Shown piece after piece: positions 52,591-61,055 of a stretch of 64,000 nt of DNA. The notes under the pieces are model-generated. The model was not told the origin of the DNA and made no database searches. It was given only the letters and a program-made list of their open reading frames with translations. Location of the stretch: positions 1,539,063 through 1,603,062 of the forward strand of contig NZ_JAFKCW010000001.1 in NCBI RefSeq assembly GCF_017254835.1, written 5' to 3'. Origin of the DNA: Algoriphagus aestuariicola (lineage in GTDB: Bacteria > Bacteroidota > Bacteroidia > Cytophagales > Cyclobacteriaceae). A program made the position numbers and the translations under genes. Numbering within the stretch: position 1 is the stretch's first letter; every line of letters begins with the position of its first letter.

Positions 52591-52652
52591 ATTAGGGTGT
52601 AGTTTACAACTACACCCTAGTCCAATGATAATTTGTCTGCTCCGAGAGTAGG
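52591..52652 (-). repeat. Dispersed dual-hairpin repeat, copy 7
   Basis: A perfect 12-bp hairpin TAGGGTGTAGTT-TAC-AACTACACCCTA (52593-52619) is followed by GTCCAATGATAATTTGTCTGC. The copy ends at the very base before the stop codon of the PLD-like gene (52653). Its stem differs from the AGGCG type by paired changes on both sides. Confidence 0.85.
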
Positions 52653-53384
52653 TTACTTTATTTCTTTGGCGAGCTCTTCAGGCCAAACGATAAATTTACC
52701 ATACTGCCCGGCTTTCGAAATTCCTCCTAATTCAATCCCTTTTTTTGTAGCAATCCAATCTTCCTCTTTTTTGTACATCAGTTTATTATCAGATAGACAC
52801 TCATTGATTTTTCGACTACTCAATCCAGTTATTTCCGACAATTCTTTCGTGGTTTTAAGGCTAGTTTTTGAATAATCTTTGACTCTTTCATTTAAAGATG
52901 ATTCTATTTCAATTTTTGGCTCGGAAGGTTTTTTTTCGACTTTGGTTACTGAAACTCTTATCTCCTCACTAATTGTTAACAATCTGGTAGCTTCAGTGTA
53001 AATGTCCTTATATAAATCTGGATCATCTTCTTTTCTTACGAGTATCCCCATTTCATCATTGTTCTGTTGAGAAAAAGAATACAGATTCATTGAAGTTACA
53101 ATTGCTTCATTCTCATTGATATAACATTTGGAATGTAAAGTTGGGCAAATACTTGTTCTAACTCCAACCTGACTTTCTAACCAATTGCTTTCTTCTAATT
53201 GAAGTTTGCTCTCTCGATATACTATTCTGATATCTCTTTTTTGAATATTTAAGTTTTGAATATGATCTTTTATTCTCTTGTGGAATTGCAAATAGGGACT
53301 GATTAATATTAACCGATCAGAAGTCCTTTTTATTAATTCCTCAAGATGATAGGAAACTCCGGTTGTGTTTAGAAATTTGACCAT
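52653..53384 (-). CDS. Phospholipase D-like nuclease/regulator, candidate defence protein
   Basis: A 243-residue cytoplasmic protein with one PLD-type domain (about 8-125). The motif LHSKCYINENEAIVTSMNL near residue 85 has His, Lys and the following serine/asparagine of the HKD signature. Before it are ILISPYLQFHKRIKDHI and IRIVYRES. The remainder (SLKTTKELSEITGLSSRKINECL) resembles a small helix-turn-helix. Single-HKD proteins of this type usually dimerise and cut DNA, as in some restriction enzymes, but a nuclease activity is not proven. The gene is AT-rich and stands next to the TIR gene and an IS element. Confidence 0.75.
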   Translation of the reverse strand: MVKFLNTTGVSYHLEELIKRTSDRLILISPYLQFHKRIKDHIQNLNIQKRDIRIVYRESKLQLEESNWLESQVGVRTSICPTLHSKCYINENEAIVTSMNLYSFSQQNNDEMGILVRKEDDPDLYKDIYTEATRLLTISEEIRVSVTKVEKKPSEPKIEIESSLNERVKDYSKTSLKTTKELSEITGLSSRKINECLSDNKLMYKKEEDWIATKKGIELGGISKAGQYGKFIVWPEELAKEIK

Positions 53385-53474
53385 TTGTTACTGTTGATTT
53401 GTTATAAAATTGAAAATTAAATATTGCGTTTATTAATTTGTGTTTAATTATAAATTAAAAAGATGTTTGGATTT

Positions 53475-53557
53475 CAGCTAATTGAAAATTGGTAGTAATA
53501 TAAAGGTGTTTTACAAACTATGATTAGACAAACGTATAAACTACGCTAAGTGGGATT
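53475..53557 (-). repeat. Dispersed dual-hairpin repeat, copy 8 (degenerate)
   Basis: It retains the order of copies 4-6: TTCAGCTAATTGAAAATTGG, TAGTAATATAAAGGTG, a broken hairpin (TTTTACAAACTATGATTA), then ACGTATAAACTACGCTAAGTGGG. It lies about 85 bases past the stop of the TIR gene and is the rightmost copy in the window. The rest of 53385-53641 is AT-rich without a gene. Confidence 0.75.
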
Positions 53558-53641
53558 GGGTCGCCTTGACATTAGGTGATCAACTGGTGCTTTTGATTTT
53601 ACAAGTGTGCCCTGTGTTTTCTCAACAATAGTTGGCCAGAG

Positions 53642-54478
53642 TTAATTTATTTTTTCATCTAAACGCTTAAGAATTCTATCTCTTTTGCGTTCCCAGTTTG
53701 CAAACTTTATTTTGTCTTCAATGATGAATTTTTCTTCAAGTAAATCCTTTAGAAGGTTTAGTCCAATACAGTCATTTATATAAAGTCCTTGTGTTAATGG
53801 AATTACTCCTTCGATTTGATCAAATCTGAAGGGAGGAATAAGAATTGGAATATGTTCTTTTGACTGAACCCAAGTTGCCCCCATTTCACATAGGCAAACT
53901 GGACTTGAGTAAAAGTTCTCTGAAATAAGGAAAAGCACCAGAGTTTTTTCAGTTAATTCATTTTTAATTCGTTGAAGAAAGTTCTCTCCGAAACTGATTC
54001 CATATTCACCAAAAGAAGTACAAAAAATACTGGTACTATCGAGTCCTATAGTCTCGAGTATGTCGATTAATTCTTCAACTATTTCCGAGTCTTTTGATGA
54101 ATGACTGATAAAGACTTTATTAACTGAAGAAATCCCTTTGGTTTCATTAGATGGTTCATCTTCCCCATTTAAATCTTCTTTGAATTCATCTATGTAGTTT
54201 ATTATTAAATCTTTGGCAATTTTCAAATCCTTTCTAAACTCTCTTAGATCTTTAACTGAGTAATCCATTCCCCCGACCCAAATTCCTGGATTATAGAAAA
54301 AGTAAAGTTTTTCAAATTCCCTGATTTCATGAGATTCTGCCCCAAATACTTTTATTAATGTTCTTTCTGTCAAACTCTTCCAAGTCTTAAAATCAGGATC
54401 GGAGCTTGATTCCACTTTGATCTTCTCCGTTTTATTTAAGATTTTTTGGAGAAGTTCTATTTTTCTATTCGTTGTCAT
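53642..54478 (-). CDS. TIR-domain protein, candidate NAD-degrading defence effector
   Basis: A 278-residue protein with a C-terminal TIR domain from about residue 120: KVFISHSSKDSEIVEELI is the first strand and helix, and the likely catalytic Glu is in CLCEMGATWV near 198. The N-terminal part (TERTLIKVFGAESHEIREFEKL, WVGGMDYSVKDLREFRKDL) resembles the alpha-helical module found before TIR or other effector domains in bacterial proteins and may sense infection or mediate assembly. TIR proteins with this Glu often break down NAD in phage defence. No other system parts are seen besides the nearby PLD gene. Confidence 0.85.
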   Translation of the reverse strand: MTTNRKIELLQKILNKTEKIKVESSSDPDFKTWKSLTERTLIKVFGAESHEIREFEKLYFFYNPGIWVGGMDYSVKDLREFRKDLKIAKDLIINYIDEFKEDLNGEDEPSNETKGISSVNKVFISHSSKDSEIVEELIDILETIGLDSTSIFCTSFGEYGISFGENFLQRIKNELTEKTLVLFLISENFYSSPVCLCEMGATWVQSKEHIPILIPPFRFDQIEGVIPLTQGLYINDCIGLNLLKDLLEEKFIIEDKIKFANWERKRDRILKRLDEKIN

Positions 54479-54711
54479 GTTTCAATTGTGGCCACTCCTT
54501 TTTTCATTCACTTATACTGTCTATTTTCCTTGTTTTGGCAAATAAGCCAATGTTTGTAGCTTGTTATTTTTCAATTCAAAGATGGAAGACAGGGAGTTTT
54601 AAATGAGAAAATCCTCCCTTTGTTTTTAGGCCAAATTAATACTTTCGTCCGAATTACCTGATCTCAGAAACTAAAAAAGCTATCTAATTTCCACTAAATG
54701 GCTTCTTAGCT

Positions 54712-56415
54712 TTAATACCCCGCTGCCTGTCCGTCTTTCCTTGATTCGGAGGCGCCGATATAGACTTTCCTGACTTTGTCATAATAGATGGCTTGGTATC
54801 CTCCGTAAGGTCCGATGCTGTACTCGATGCGGTGGCCCATTTCTTCCAGTTTGCGGATGACTTCGTAGTCGAATCCGCTCTCCAGGTTGAGCGAACCTCC
54901 ATTGGTCATCTGCGATCCGGTGGGTTCGGACGAACCGTTATGCCTCATCCTCGGAGCATCGCCCGCTTCCTGCAGGTTCATGCCAAAATCTATCAGATTG
55001 ACCACAATCTGGGTATGTCCTTGAGGTTGCACCGATCCTCCCATCAAGCCAAAACTGAGGTAAGGATCTCCATCCTTGGTGATAAATGCCGGAATGATCG
55101 TGTGAAAGGGTCGCTTTCCCTTGGCCAGGGAGTTCCAGTGATTTGCATCTTGGACATTGAACTGTTGTCCGCGATTTTGCAGGACAAAGCCTAGTCCATC
55201 CGGCACCATGCCCGATCCAAACTCATCGTAAATGCTCTGAATAAGGGAAACCATATTTCCGTCTTTGTCCGCAACGGTCAGGTAGGTGGTGTTGCCCTTT
55301 TCGATATCTCCGGCAGGATAGGAAAGAGCGGCTTTGTTCAGATCGATAAGTTTTCTGCGCTCCTCGGCGTAGGCTTTGGAGATCAGTAGGTCGACTGGGA
55401 TTTGATTGAATGCCGGATCAGCATAGAACTTTGCTCGATCTTCGAAAGCCAGTTTCTTGGCCTCCGTGAGCACATGGAGGTATTCCGCACTTCCAAAGCC
55501 CATGGACTTGATATCAAATCCTTCGAGGATGTTGAGCATTTGAAGCACAGCAATCCCTTGACCATTTGGCGGAAGTTCCCATACATCATAGCCCCGGTAA
55601 TTGGTGCTGACGGGTTCCACCCATTCCGATGAGTGCTTTTGTAGGTCTTCGTAGCGGAGATAGCCCTCATTTTCTTTCATAAACCGGTCAATCGTCCGAG
55701 CGATTTCTCCTTCATAGAAAGCCGATCTTCCTTCTTTGGCTATCAAAGCGTAGGTATTGGCGAGGTCGGGATTCTTGAAAATTTCACCTTTTTTAGGAGT
55801 GTTTTTGCCATTCGGCATGTAGGTTTTGCGGAAACCTGGAATGCCCTGCATCTCCGGCCACATGTGATCCATCTGCCAGGCAATCACCTCTGAGACCGGA
55901 AAGCCGTTGGTTCCATAATCGATGGAAGGTTGGAGGATCTCCTGCATAGAGAGCTTCCCAAAGCGCTTGTGCATCTCAAACCAGCCGTCCACGCAACCCG
56001 GAACAGAGACAGGCAATGGACCAAGCAAGGGAACATAATTCAATCCCTTTTCCTTGAAAACCTCCATTGTGAGACTCTCCGGAGCTCTTCCGCTACCGTT
56101 GAAACCGTAGAGTTTCTTGGTCTTAGCATCCCAAATGATGGCAAAGACGTCGCCTCCGATTCCACAGGCATTGGGTTCCACCAAGCCCAGCATCGCATTG
56201 GCAGCGATGGCGGCATCCATGGCCGAACCTCCCTTTTTCAAAATGTCCAAAGCAACTTGTGTGGCAAGGGGTTGGCTCGTGGCAGCCATTCCGTTTTGGG
56301 CCAAGACTTCGGATCGGGTGGTGAAGGTTTTTCCCGTGACTCGGTCTTGGGAAAAAGATACAACAGACACCAGCATTCCGGCTAAAAGTGCGAAGAGGAA
56401 TTTCAATTTGCTCAT
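54712..56415 (-). CDS. ggt: Gamma-glutamyltransferase
   Basis: Ggt cleaves or transfers the gamma-glutamyl group of glutathione and similar peptides in the periplasm. The 567-residue precursor has a signal peptide (KLKFLFALLAGMLVSVVS). It is cut into two subunits before the nucleophile Thr near residue 375 in the GNTTYLTVAD motif. Other family marks are NACGIGGDVFAI, ELPPNGQGIAVLQMLNIL, SFGLMGGSVQPQGHTQIV and GGSLNLESGFD. Complete and typical in length. It stands alone; the 233 bases beyond its stop toward the TIR gene hold no gene. Confidence 0.94.
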   Translation of the reverse strand: MSKLKFLFALLAGMLVSVVSFSQDRVTGKTFTTRSEVLAQNGMAATSQPLATQVALDILKKGGSAMDAAIAANAMLGLVEPNACGIGGDVFAIIWDAKTKKLYGFNGSGRAPESLTMEVFKEKGLNYVPLLGPLPVSVPGCVDGWFEMHKRFGKLSMQEILQPSIDYGTNGFPVSEVIAWQMDHMWPEMQGIPGFRKTYMPNGKNTPKKGEIFKNPDLANTYALIAKEGRSAFYEGEIARTIDRFMKENEGYLRYEDLQKHSSEWVEPVSTNYRGYDVWELPPNGQGIAVLQMLNILEGFDIKSMGFGSAEYLHVLTEAKKLAFEDRAKFYADPAFNQIPVDLLISKAYAEERRKLIDLNKAALSYPAGDIEKGNTTYLTVADKDGNMVSLIQSIYDEFGSGMVPDGLGFVLQNRGQQFNVQDANHWNSLAKGKRPFHTIIPAFITKDGDPYLSFGLMGGSVQPQGHTQIVVNLIDFGMNLQEAGDAPRMRHNGSSEPTGSQMTNGGSLNLESGFDYEVIRKLEEMGHRIEYSIGPYGGYQAIYYDKVRKVYIGASESRKDGQAAGY

Positions 56416-56522
56416 GGGATCGGGATAAAAAAAGAACTCTAAGCTAGCCGGAAGGATGGACTTTTTGGATACAGGAAGTGTAATTTCTACCTTCCCGAGG
56501 ATTTAACTACGGGCCAATTACG

Positions 56523-57182
56523 TCAATCCAATACTCTCACCAACAACCTCTCCGACACTTTTTCACTCAAGGTCTCTTGGGGATGATTCTGATAACTGAC
56601 TACCAAGCTGAGGTCATAGGCTTCGCGCGACAAAACCTTCAACTGAGTTCCCAAGGCCAGTTTACGACTGTTTAAAAACTCCAAAAATTCCGTTGAGGAA
56701 TTGGTCAAAGCAGTGAGTTGGACTGTCTGTCCGGGTTTACAGGAAGAAAGAGGGACATATGAAAATTCCTGAATTCTACCCTGATTGTCCGGAATCGGTG
56801 ATCCGTGCGGATCTATGGTGGGAAAACCCAGCATTTCATCCATTCTCTGGAAAAACTTTGGTGCATGGATATGCTCGACCTGTTCGGCAATTTCATGTAC
56901 TTCCTCCCATCCAAATCCCATCTTTTTCACCAAAAACATCTCAGTCAACCGGTGCTTGCGGATGATCAGCGCTGCCTCTTTTTGACCCTCAGGAGTCAGA
57001 ATCAAAGGTTTGTATTTTTCATAGTTCACCCAGCCGCTTTTCTGAAGGCTTTTCACCATGCTGTTGGCTGTGGGAAGACTGACTTGAAGACCATGGGCCA
57101 GCTCGGAGAGATTAACTTCTCCCAAAGAATTGGAAAGATTGAAAAGTGCTTTGAGGTAATTCTCTTCGGTGGAGGAAGCCAT
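56523..57182 (-). CDS. DtxR/MntR-family metal-dependent regulator
   Basis: A repressor that probably binds Fe(II) or Mn(II). From the ATG at 57182 it has 219 residues: an N-terminal winged helix (EENYLKALFNLSNSLGEVNLS, VSLPTANSMVKSLQKSGWV), a dimerisation and metal-binding domain with GWEEVHEIAEQVEHIHAPKFF holding the usual Glu/His ligands, and a C-terminal SH3-like FeoA-type domain (LSSCKPGQTVQLTAL). A TTG start nine codons upstream is possible. It is divergent from a TonB-dependent receptor gene, and a palindrome between them is a likely binding site, so receptor and regulator form a metal-controlled pair. Confidence 0.9.
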   Translation of the reverse strand: MASSTEENYLKALFNLSNSLGEVNLSELAHGLQVSLPTANSMVKSLQKSGWVNYEKYKPLILTPEGQKEAALIIRKHRLTEMFLVKKMGFGWEEVHEIAEQVEHIHAPKFFQRMDEMLGFPTIDPHGSPIPDNQGRIQEFSYVPLSSCKPGQTVQLTALTNSSTEFLEFLNSRKLALGTQLKVLSREAYDLSLVVSYQNHPQETLSEKVSERLLVRVLD

Positions 57183-57239
57183 ACTTGGGTTGATTATCTG
57201 ATCACCCAAAAATACAATAGGTTTTATTATAAAAACAAA

Positions 57240-57270
57240 TTTGTTAGACCGATCTAACTTATTACTTTTG
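57240..57270 (+). promoter_or_regulatory. Receptor promoter with embedded DtxR-type palindrome
   Basis: TTTG (57240-57243) and TACTTTTG (57263-57270) are separated by 19 bases, matching the Bacteroidetes -33/-7 promoter. Between them is the palindrome GTTAGA-CCGA-TCTAAC (57243-57258, 6-bp arms), close in style to DtxR/MntR operators. A repressor bound here would block RNA polymerase at the receptor gene, which starts at 57292. Confidence 0.65.
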
Positions 57271-57291
57271 TAAATCTAATTCATCTGATTC

Positions 57292-59562
57292 ATGTCAAAA
57301 TTTGTTCTACTTTTCCTTTGCACATTTATTTATATCGGAGAAAGTATTGCCCAGCACAGCCTGGAGGGGCAAGTTTTGGTGGATTCACAACCTCTGGAAT
57401 TTGCAAATGTGATTCTCAAAGGAACTGGTAAAGGAGGAGTGACTGATAGTCTGGGTTTTTTTCAAATCAATGATATTCCTGCAGGTTCTTACCAAATCCA
57501 GGTCTCAAGAATTGGTTTTTTGACAGAAAGTATTCAGGTTAAAATTCCAGATACAAAAACCAAACTTACCTTTGAACTCAAGGAACTGGACGGAAGTCTG
57601 GATGAAGTCGTCGTCAGCGGTACCATGCAGGAAGTTTCAAAATTGGACAGTCCTGTACCGGTTGAGGTTTACAGGGCAGCTTTTTTCAAAGCAAATCCAA
57701 CGCCATCACTATTTGAGTCTCTCCAAAATGTCAACGGCGTTCGGCCTCAAATCAACTGTAACGTCTGCAATACCGGAGATATTCACATCAATGGTTTGGA
57801 AGGACCTTATACCATGATCCTGATTGACGGGATGCCAATTGTCAGCGGATTGGCGACAGTTTATGGCTTGACCGGAATCCCCCAGTCATTGATAGACAGG
57901 ATCGAAGTCGTGAAAGGTCCCGCGTCGACCTTGTATGGTTCGGAAGCAGTGGGCGGGTTGATCAATGTGATAACCAAGCGGACGGAGGTTGCGCCGGTTT
58001 TGGCGGCGGATGCTTTCGTTACGGGTTGGGGAGAGGTCAATGCAGATTTGGGGGTGAAAAGTACCTTTGGAAAATCTGTTCAGTCCCTCACCGGATTGAA
58101 TCTCTTTTGGTATGATCATCCAATTGACAATAACGGAGATGGCTTTACCGACCTCACCTTGCAAAAAAGGTTTTCCCTGTTTCAAAAATACCAGGTTCAG
58201 CGAAAAGCCGGGCGGGTATTTACCATGGCCGGCCGCTATGTAAATGAGGATCGCTGGGGAGGTCAAATGGAATGGACCGAGCAGGATCGGGGAGGAGATA
58301 AAATCTATGGAGAAAGCATCCGAACCCGACGATGGGAGGCTTTTGGGACTTATCAATTGCCGGTAAGAGGCTTGGTGAATTTTCAATATTCCCTCAATGG
58401 CCATAAGCAGGATTCCTTCTATGGAGACATTCCCTACTTTGCGGATCAGAAAATCGCATTTGGGCAGCTGACTTGGATGAAAGAAGCCGGAAAAAATAAC
58501 CTGCTTTTAGGTGCTGCTTATCGCTATACTTATTATGATGACAACACTCCGGCCACTGCACAAAACGGCACCGAGAATTTTCCATCGGAGATTCACCTGC
58601 CAGGAGTTTTCGCCCAAAATGAATTTAAGATTTCCCAGAATCAAAGCCTTTTAGGTGGGATTCGGTACGATTACAACAGCTTGCACGGAAATATTTTGTC
58701 TCCAAGGCTGAATTATAAACTGGTCTCCGAAGATAAAAGCACGGTTTTTAGATTATCTATTGGAAATGGTTTCCGGGTAGCGAATGTGTTTACCGAAGAC
58801 CATGCCGCATTGACGGGTGCCAGAGAGGTTGTGTTTGCGGAGGAACTTGCCCCTGAAAGAAGTTGGAATACCAACCTGAATCTGGTCAAAAAGGTCTATT
58901 CAGACCGCGGCAATTACTTTGGATTTGACGGTTCGGTTTTCTACACTTACTTCACCAACCGGATTGTGCCGGACTATGAAACCAATCCCAACCAGATCAT
59001 CTACGCCAATTTGGATGGAAGTGCAGTTTCTAAGGGAATCTCTCTGAATTTCGATGCCGCCTGGAACTCCGGGTTTAAGGTTTTGGCAGGAGCGACTTTG
59101 ATGGACGTAAGTTTGGAGGATGATGGTCAGAAAGTCCGTCAGCTCTTGACAGAGCGATTTTCGGGAGTTTGGACGATCGGATATCAGTTTCGGAAAATCG
59201 GAATTTCAGTGGATTACACAGGAAATGTGTACAGTCCGATGCGATTGCCGCTATTGGGGGAATTGGACGACCGCGCGGAATATTCACCGTGGTGGAGTAT
59301 CCAGAATATCCAATTGACCAAGGCTCTTGGCGAAAAGTGGGAAGTCTATGGTGGGGTGAAAAATCTGCTGAACTTCACACCTCCAGCTAACAGCATTGCT
59401 CGTGCTTTCGATCCATTCGACAAAAATGTAGTTTTCGACGGGCAAGGTCAGGTAATACCGACCCCTGAAAATCCCAAAGCCTTGACTTTCGACCCGACTT
59501 ACGTCTTCGCTCCAAATCAGGGGATCAGGGGATTTTTGGGTTTGAGATTTACTATCCTCTAG
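57292..59562 (+). CDS. TonB-dependent receptor, probably metal or siderophore uptake
   Basis: A 756-residue outer membrane receptor. A signal peptide (SKFVLLFLCTFIYIGESIAQ) is followed by a carboxypeptidase-regulatory-like domain (about 22-105), the plug (about 115-230: ILIDGMPIVSGLATVYGLTG, GSEAVGGLINVITKR) and a 22-strand-type barrel ending GIRGFLGLRFTIL. A double-cysteine motif INCNVCNTG is present in the plug. Its partner promoter carries a DtxR/MntR-type palindrome, which points to iron or manganese control; the actual ligand is unknown. Terminator at 59682-59715. Confidence 0.9.
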   Translation: MSKFVLLFLCTFIYIGESIAQHSLEGQVLVDSQPLEFANVILKGTGKGGVTDSLGFFQINDIPAGSYQIQVSRIGFLTESIQVKIPDTKTKLTFELKELDGSLDEVVVSGTMQEVSKLDSPVPVEVYRAAFFKANPTPSLFESLQNVNGVRPQINCNVCNTGDIHINGLEGPYTMILIDGMPIVSGLATVYGLTGIPQSLIDRIEVVKGPASTLYGSEAVGGLINVITKRTEVAPVLAADAFVTGWGEVNADLGVKSTFGKSVQSLTGLNLFWYDHPIDNNGDGFTDLTLQKRFSLFQKYQVQRKAGRVFTMAGRYVNEDRWGGQMEWTEQDRGGDKIYGESIRTRRWEAFGTYQLPVRGLVNFQYSLNGHKQDSFYGDIPYFADQKIAFGQLTWMKEAGKNNLLLGAAYRYTYYDDNTPATAQNGTENFPSEIHLPGVFAQNEFKISQNQSLLGGIRYDYNSLHGNILSPRLNYKLVSEDKSTVFRLSIGNGFRVANVFTEDHAALTGAREVVFAEELAPERSWNTNLNLVKKVYSDRGNYFGFDGSVFYTYFTNRIVPDYETNPNQIIYANLDGSAVSKGISLNFDAAWNSGFKVLAGATLMDVSLEDDGQKVRQLLTERFSGVWTIGYQFRKIGISVDYTGNVYSPMRLPLLGELDDRAEYSPWWSIQNIQLTKALGEKWEVYGGVKNLLNFTPPANSIARAFDPFDKNVVFDGQGQVIPTPENPKALTFDPTYVFAPNQGIRGFLGLRFTIL

Positions 59563-59681
59563 AAAAATATACTACCGAGCCTAGGTCCCGAAGGGCTACG
59601 AAGGACGAACAAACGCATGCCCTCCGATTTTTCTTCAGCTTTCTCAAAGCTTTCTGTATCGCAGCAAAAGCCAACAAAGGA

Positions 59682-59715
59682 AAAAGCCCGTGTCGGAAAC
59701 TCGACACGGGCTTTT
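59682..59715. terminator. Bidirectional intrinsic terminator
   Basis: A perfect 14-bp stem AAAAGCCCGTGTCG / CGACACGGGCTTTT (59682-59695 and 59702-59715) with the loop GAAACT separates the convergent receptor and adaptor genes. T-runs inside the stem ends serve both directions. Confidence 0.93.
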
Positions 59716-59732
59716 GGCTATTAGTGGTTAAC

Positions 59733-61052
59733 TCAATTTGATCCTGGGGCACCTGCTTTTGGTTCGGAGCCCATTTTCTTTACAAGGTCTCCTTCTTTCA
59801 GTTCTTTGCTGACTACGAAATAGGGGCCAGAGATCACTTCATCACCCTCTTTTAGGCCTTCCAGCACCTCAATGTTTTCATAATCGGAGATTCCTGTTTT
59901 GACGGTTCGGATCTTGGCTACGCCATTTTCGCTGACGAATACGAGTTCCTTGTTTCTGGTCGTTCCGCCTGCCAAGGTGTCCACTTGGGTTTCACGCGTG
60001 GTGACCGCAGCAAGTGGGATAGCCAAGGCGTCATTTTTGGATGTCGTAAGGATTTCTACCGAAGCCGTCATTCCTGGACGGAACGGGTATTTATTTCCCT
60101 GCTTTACCAAATCCTCATAGGAGCTGTTGAGGATCCTGATTTTTACCTTAAACTCGGTCACGGCATCCGCTGAAGCCTTGGTATTCGCCGTGTTGGCGAT
60201 GCTGGTGACGATACCTTTGAACTTTTTGCCCAATGCGGAATAGGAGTCCACATCGATCAGCGTGGTATCTCCCAAACTGAGACGAACGATATCGTTTTCG
60301 TTGACATCCACCCGCACTTCCATCTTGGATAGATCCGCAATGGTCATCATCTCCGTACCGGCCATTTGCTGGGTTCCGACGACTCGTTCGCCCTTCTCTA
60401 CCAAAAGGCTGGAGACAATCCCAGAAACTGGAGAATTCACGTTGGTGAGGCGGAGATTTTCTGAGGCTTCGTTCACGGAAGCCTGGGAGCTTTTCACGAT
60501 AAATTCGGAGGCTATGACATTCTGCTTGGCTGCCTCGAGGTCCTTTTCCGCCGAGATGTAGTTTGCACGGGCGGTTTCAAAATCCGCATCAGAGATGGCT
60601 TTTTGCTCATAGAGCGTCTTCTGACGGTTGAAATTGAGTTCTGCTTGTGTAAACTGGGCTTCGGAACGCTGAAGGGCAGCCTTTGTTTGGGAAAGATTTG
60701 CCATTTGCTGGTTGAGGTTAGCGCGGGTTCTTTCCAAAGCGGAGATGAAGTTGTCGGGTCTGATTTTCACCAGCAGCTTTCCGAGCTCGACGGAGTCGCC
60801 TTCGGCTACGTTGAGTTCGATGATTTCACCTGCGACGTCCGGGGAAAGTTTGACTTCCACCTCTGGTTGGATTTCACCGGAAGCGCTTACTTTTTCGATG
60901 ATGGAAGTTTTTTTCACGGTGGCGAATTCCACTTCGGTTTCTTTGGCGCCACCGATCCATCCGGCTGATCTGCCGATGATCGCGACGACAATGATGAGTC
61001 CCACTGCGCCCAGCAGGTAATAAAGGAGTTTGTTGGACTTTTTAGTAGCCAT
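59733..61052 (-). CDS. HlyD/MacA-type efflux adaptor
   Basis: A 439-residue periplasmic adaptor with an N-terminal membrane anchor (LLYYLLGAVGLIIVVAIIG), a biotinyl-lipoyl-like half (VSASGEIQPEVEVKLSPDVAGEI), a long helical hairpin (about 110-215, ALERTRANLNQQMANLSQTKAAL) and a beta-barrel (about 240-340). It is closest in layout to MacA-type adaptors that serve ABC exporters. It starts 3 bases after the TolC gene, giving a two-gene operon. No inner membrane pump follows: the terminator comes next, so the partner must be encoded elsewhere. Confidence 0.9.
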   Translation of the reverse strand: MATKKSNKLLYYLLGAVGLIIVVAIIGRSAGWIGGAKETEVEFATVKKTSIIEKVSASGEIQPEVEVKLSPDVAGEIIELNVAEGDSVELGKLLVKIRPDNFISALERTRANLNQQMANLSQTKAALQRSEAQFTQAELNFNRQKTLYEQKAISDADFETARANYISAEKDLEAAKQNVIASEFIVKSSQASVNEASENLRLTNVNSPVSGIVSSLLVEKGERVVGTQQMAGTEMMTIADLSKMEVRVDVNENDIVRLSLGDTTLIDVDSYSALGKKFKGIVTSIANTANTKASADAVTEFKVKIRILNSSYEDLVKQGNKYPFRPGMTASVEILTTSKNDALAIPLAAVTTRETQVDTLAGGTTRNKELVFVSENGVAKIRTVKTGISDYENIEVLEGLKEGDEVISGPYFVVSKELKEGDLVKKMGSEPKAGAPGSN

Positions 61053-61055
61053 GGT

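Noticed and set aside
35976-53557. Integron attC sites with gene cassettes
   Set aside because: The setting (hairpins 3' of single genes) is similar, and copy 2 has GCCTAAC. However, the stems are perfect without the bulged bases of attC, no GTTRRRY core is conserved among copies, and no integron integrase is in the window.
35870-54711. Prophage or conjugative element
   Set aside because: There are no capsid, tail, terminase, integrase or transfer genes; the accessory region holds single genes, repeats and one IS only.
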